In this document: positions 5,549 through 5,906 of the stretch, piece by piece | Layout of the letters: each line of letters begins with the position of its first letter | Position numbering within the stretch: position 1 is the stretch's first letter | Notes under the pieces: model-generated | What the model saw: the letters and a program-made list of their open reading frames with translations, nothing else | What the model was told of the DNA's origin: nothing | Databases searched by the model: none | Position numbers and translations under genes: made by a program | Source: a bacterium | GTDB taxonomy: Bacteria; Chloroflexota; Chloroflexia; Thermomicrobiales; UBA6265 | Direction of reading: 5' to 3' | Assembly (NCBI GenBank): GCA_029977305.1 | Contig: JAPOLF010000127.1 | Location: 1 to 5,906, forward strand | DNA: 5,906 nucleotides

Positions 5549-5906
5549 ATGCCGGCAACGATCGTCATGGGTGGCCAGTGGGGTGACGAGGGCAAGGGCA
5601 AACTTACGGATGCGCTCGCTGGCAAGGCTGGCATGGTGGTGCGGGCCAACGGCGGCGCCAACGCCGGCCACACCGTGGAGACCGATCAAGGAGTCTTCAA
5701 ACTGCACTTGGTGCCGTCCGGCGTGCTCAATCCGGCCTGCGATTGCGTGATCGGCTCGGGCGTGGTGATCAACCTCGGGTCGCTGATCAAGGAGATGGAC
5801 GATCTCGAGGCACGAGGCATTTCGCTGGCGCGCCTGCGGATCGCTGAGCGAGCGCATGTGGTTCTGCCGTTCCATCCCCTGCTCGATCGGCTCGAAGAGG
5901 AATCCC
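5549..5906 (+). CDS. purA: Adenylosuccinate synthetase (partial, N-terminal 119 residues)
   Basis: PurA joins IMP and aspartate using GTP to form adenylosuccinate, the first committed step from IMP to AMP; cytoplasmic homodimer. The visible N-terminus carries the GTP-binding and catalytic loop GGQWGDEGKGK (8-18) with catalytic Asp13, and the IMP-binding segment RANGGANAGHTV (32-43) with catalytic His41. These two residues fall at the same positions as in the E. coli enzyme. FKLHLVPSGVL (50-60) and the CVIGSGVVINL segment (66-76) also match the family. The common QGGNNAGHT is NGGANAGHT here, but Asn38, His41 and Thr42 are kept, so activity is expected. ATG 5549 is set by AGGAG 6 nt upstream. 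The full enzyme is about 430 residues, so some three quarters lies beyond the right edge. Confidence 0.97.
   Translation, partial: MPATIVMGGQWGDEGKGKLTDALAGKAGMVVRANGGANAGHTVETDQGVFKLHLVPSGVLNPACDCVIGSGVVINLGSLIKEMDDLEARGISLARLRIAERAHVVLPFHPLLDRLEEES

Overview
The window is GC-rich bacterial chromosome with five protein genes and short, regulation-dense spacers. No mobile element, CRISPR array, tRNA or rRNA was seen. The best guess for the source is a Chloroflexota bacterium, possibly of the Thermomicrobia type. The LexA recognition-helix region (SSTSVVDYNL) resembles Chloroflexota LexA more than actinobacterial LexA. The lexA operator is the GAAC-N4-GTTC type shared by Gram-positive bacteria and green non-sulfur bacteria. 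An HspR-like regulator sits beside dnaJ, and PurA carries NGGANAGHT rather than QGGNNAGHT. This assignment is inference; an actinobacterial or other high-GC source is not excluded.

Layout. Bases 1-2363 (minus strand) hold mutS2, complete except for its last few codons, which lie beyond the left edge. A 247-base divergent spacer separates it from lexA (2611-3249, plus). That spacer holds a near-consensus lexA promoter, one perfect SOS box and a second, degenerate one. After lexA a strong UUCG-loop hairpin runs directly into an extended -10 promoter for a DUF4126 membrane-protein gene (3384-3962). Next comes a two-gene unit, dnaJ (4043-5134) and an hspR-like MerR gene (5131-5463), overlapping by ATGA. 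It is driven by a promoter whose -35 lies inside a HAIR-like inverted repeat. purA begins at 5549 and runs off the right edge; its likely -10 lies just after the hspR stop codon.

How they fit together. mutS2 and lexA form a divergent genome-maintenance pair, with lexA predicted to repress itself. dnaJ and hspR form a predicted autoregulated heat-shock unit. Two features of this unit are unusual. The J-protein keeps only two of the four CxxCxGxG repeats of classical DnaJ. The MerR-like protein has lost most of the usual wing (no GG or RR before YS), so it could be a divergent HspR or a CbpM-like J-domain partner. purA (AMP synthesis) and the DUF4126 gene appear to be separate transcription units. 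I found no wholly new multi-gene system; the dnaJ/hspR-like unit is the most interesting part.
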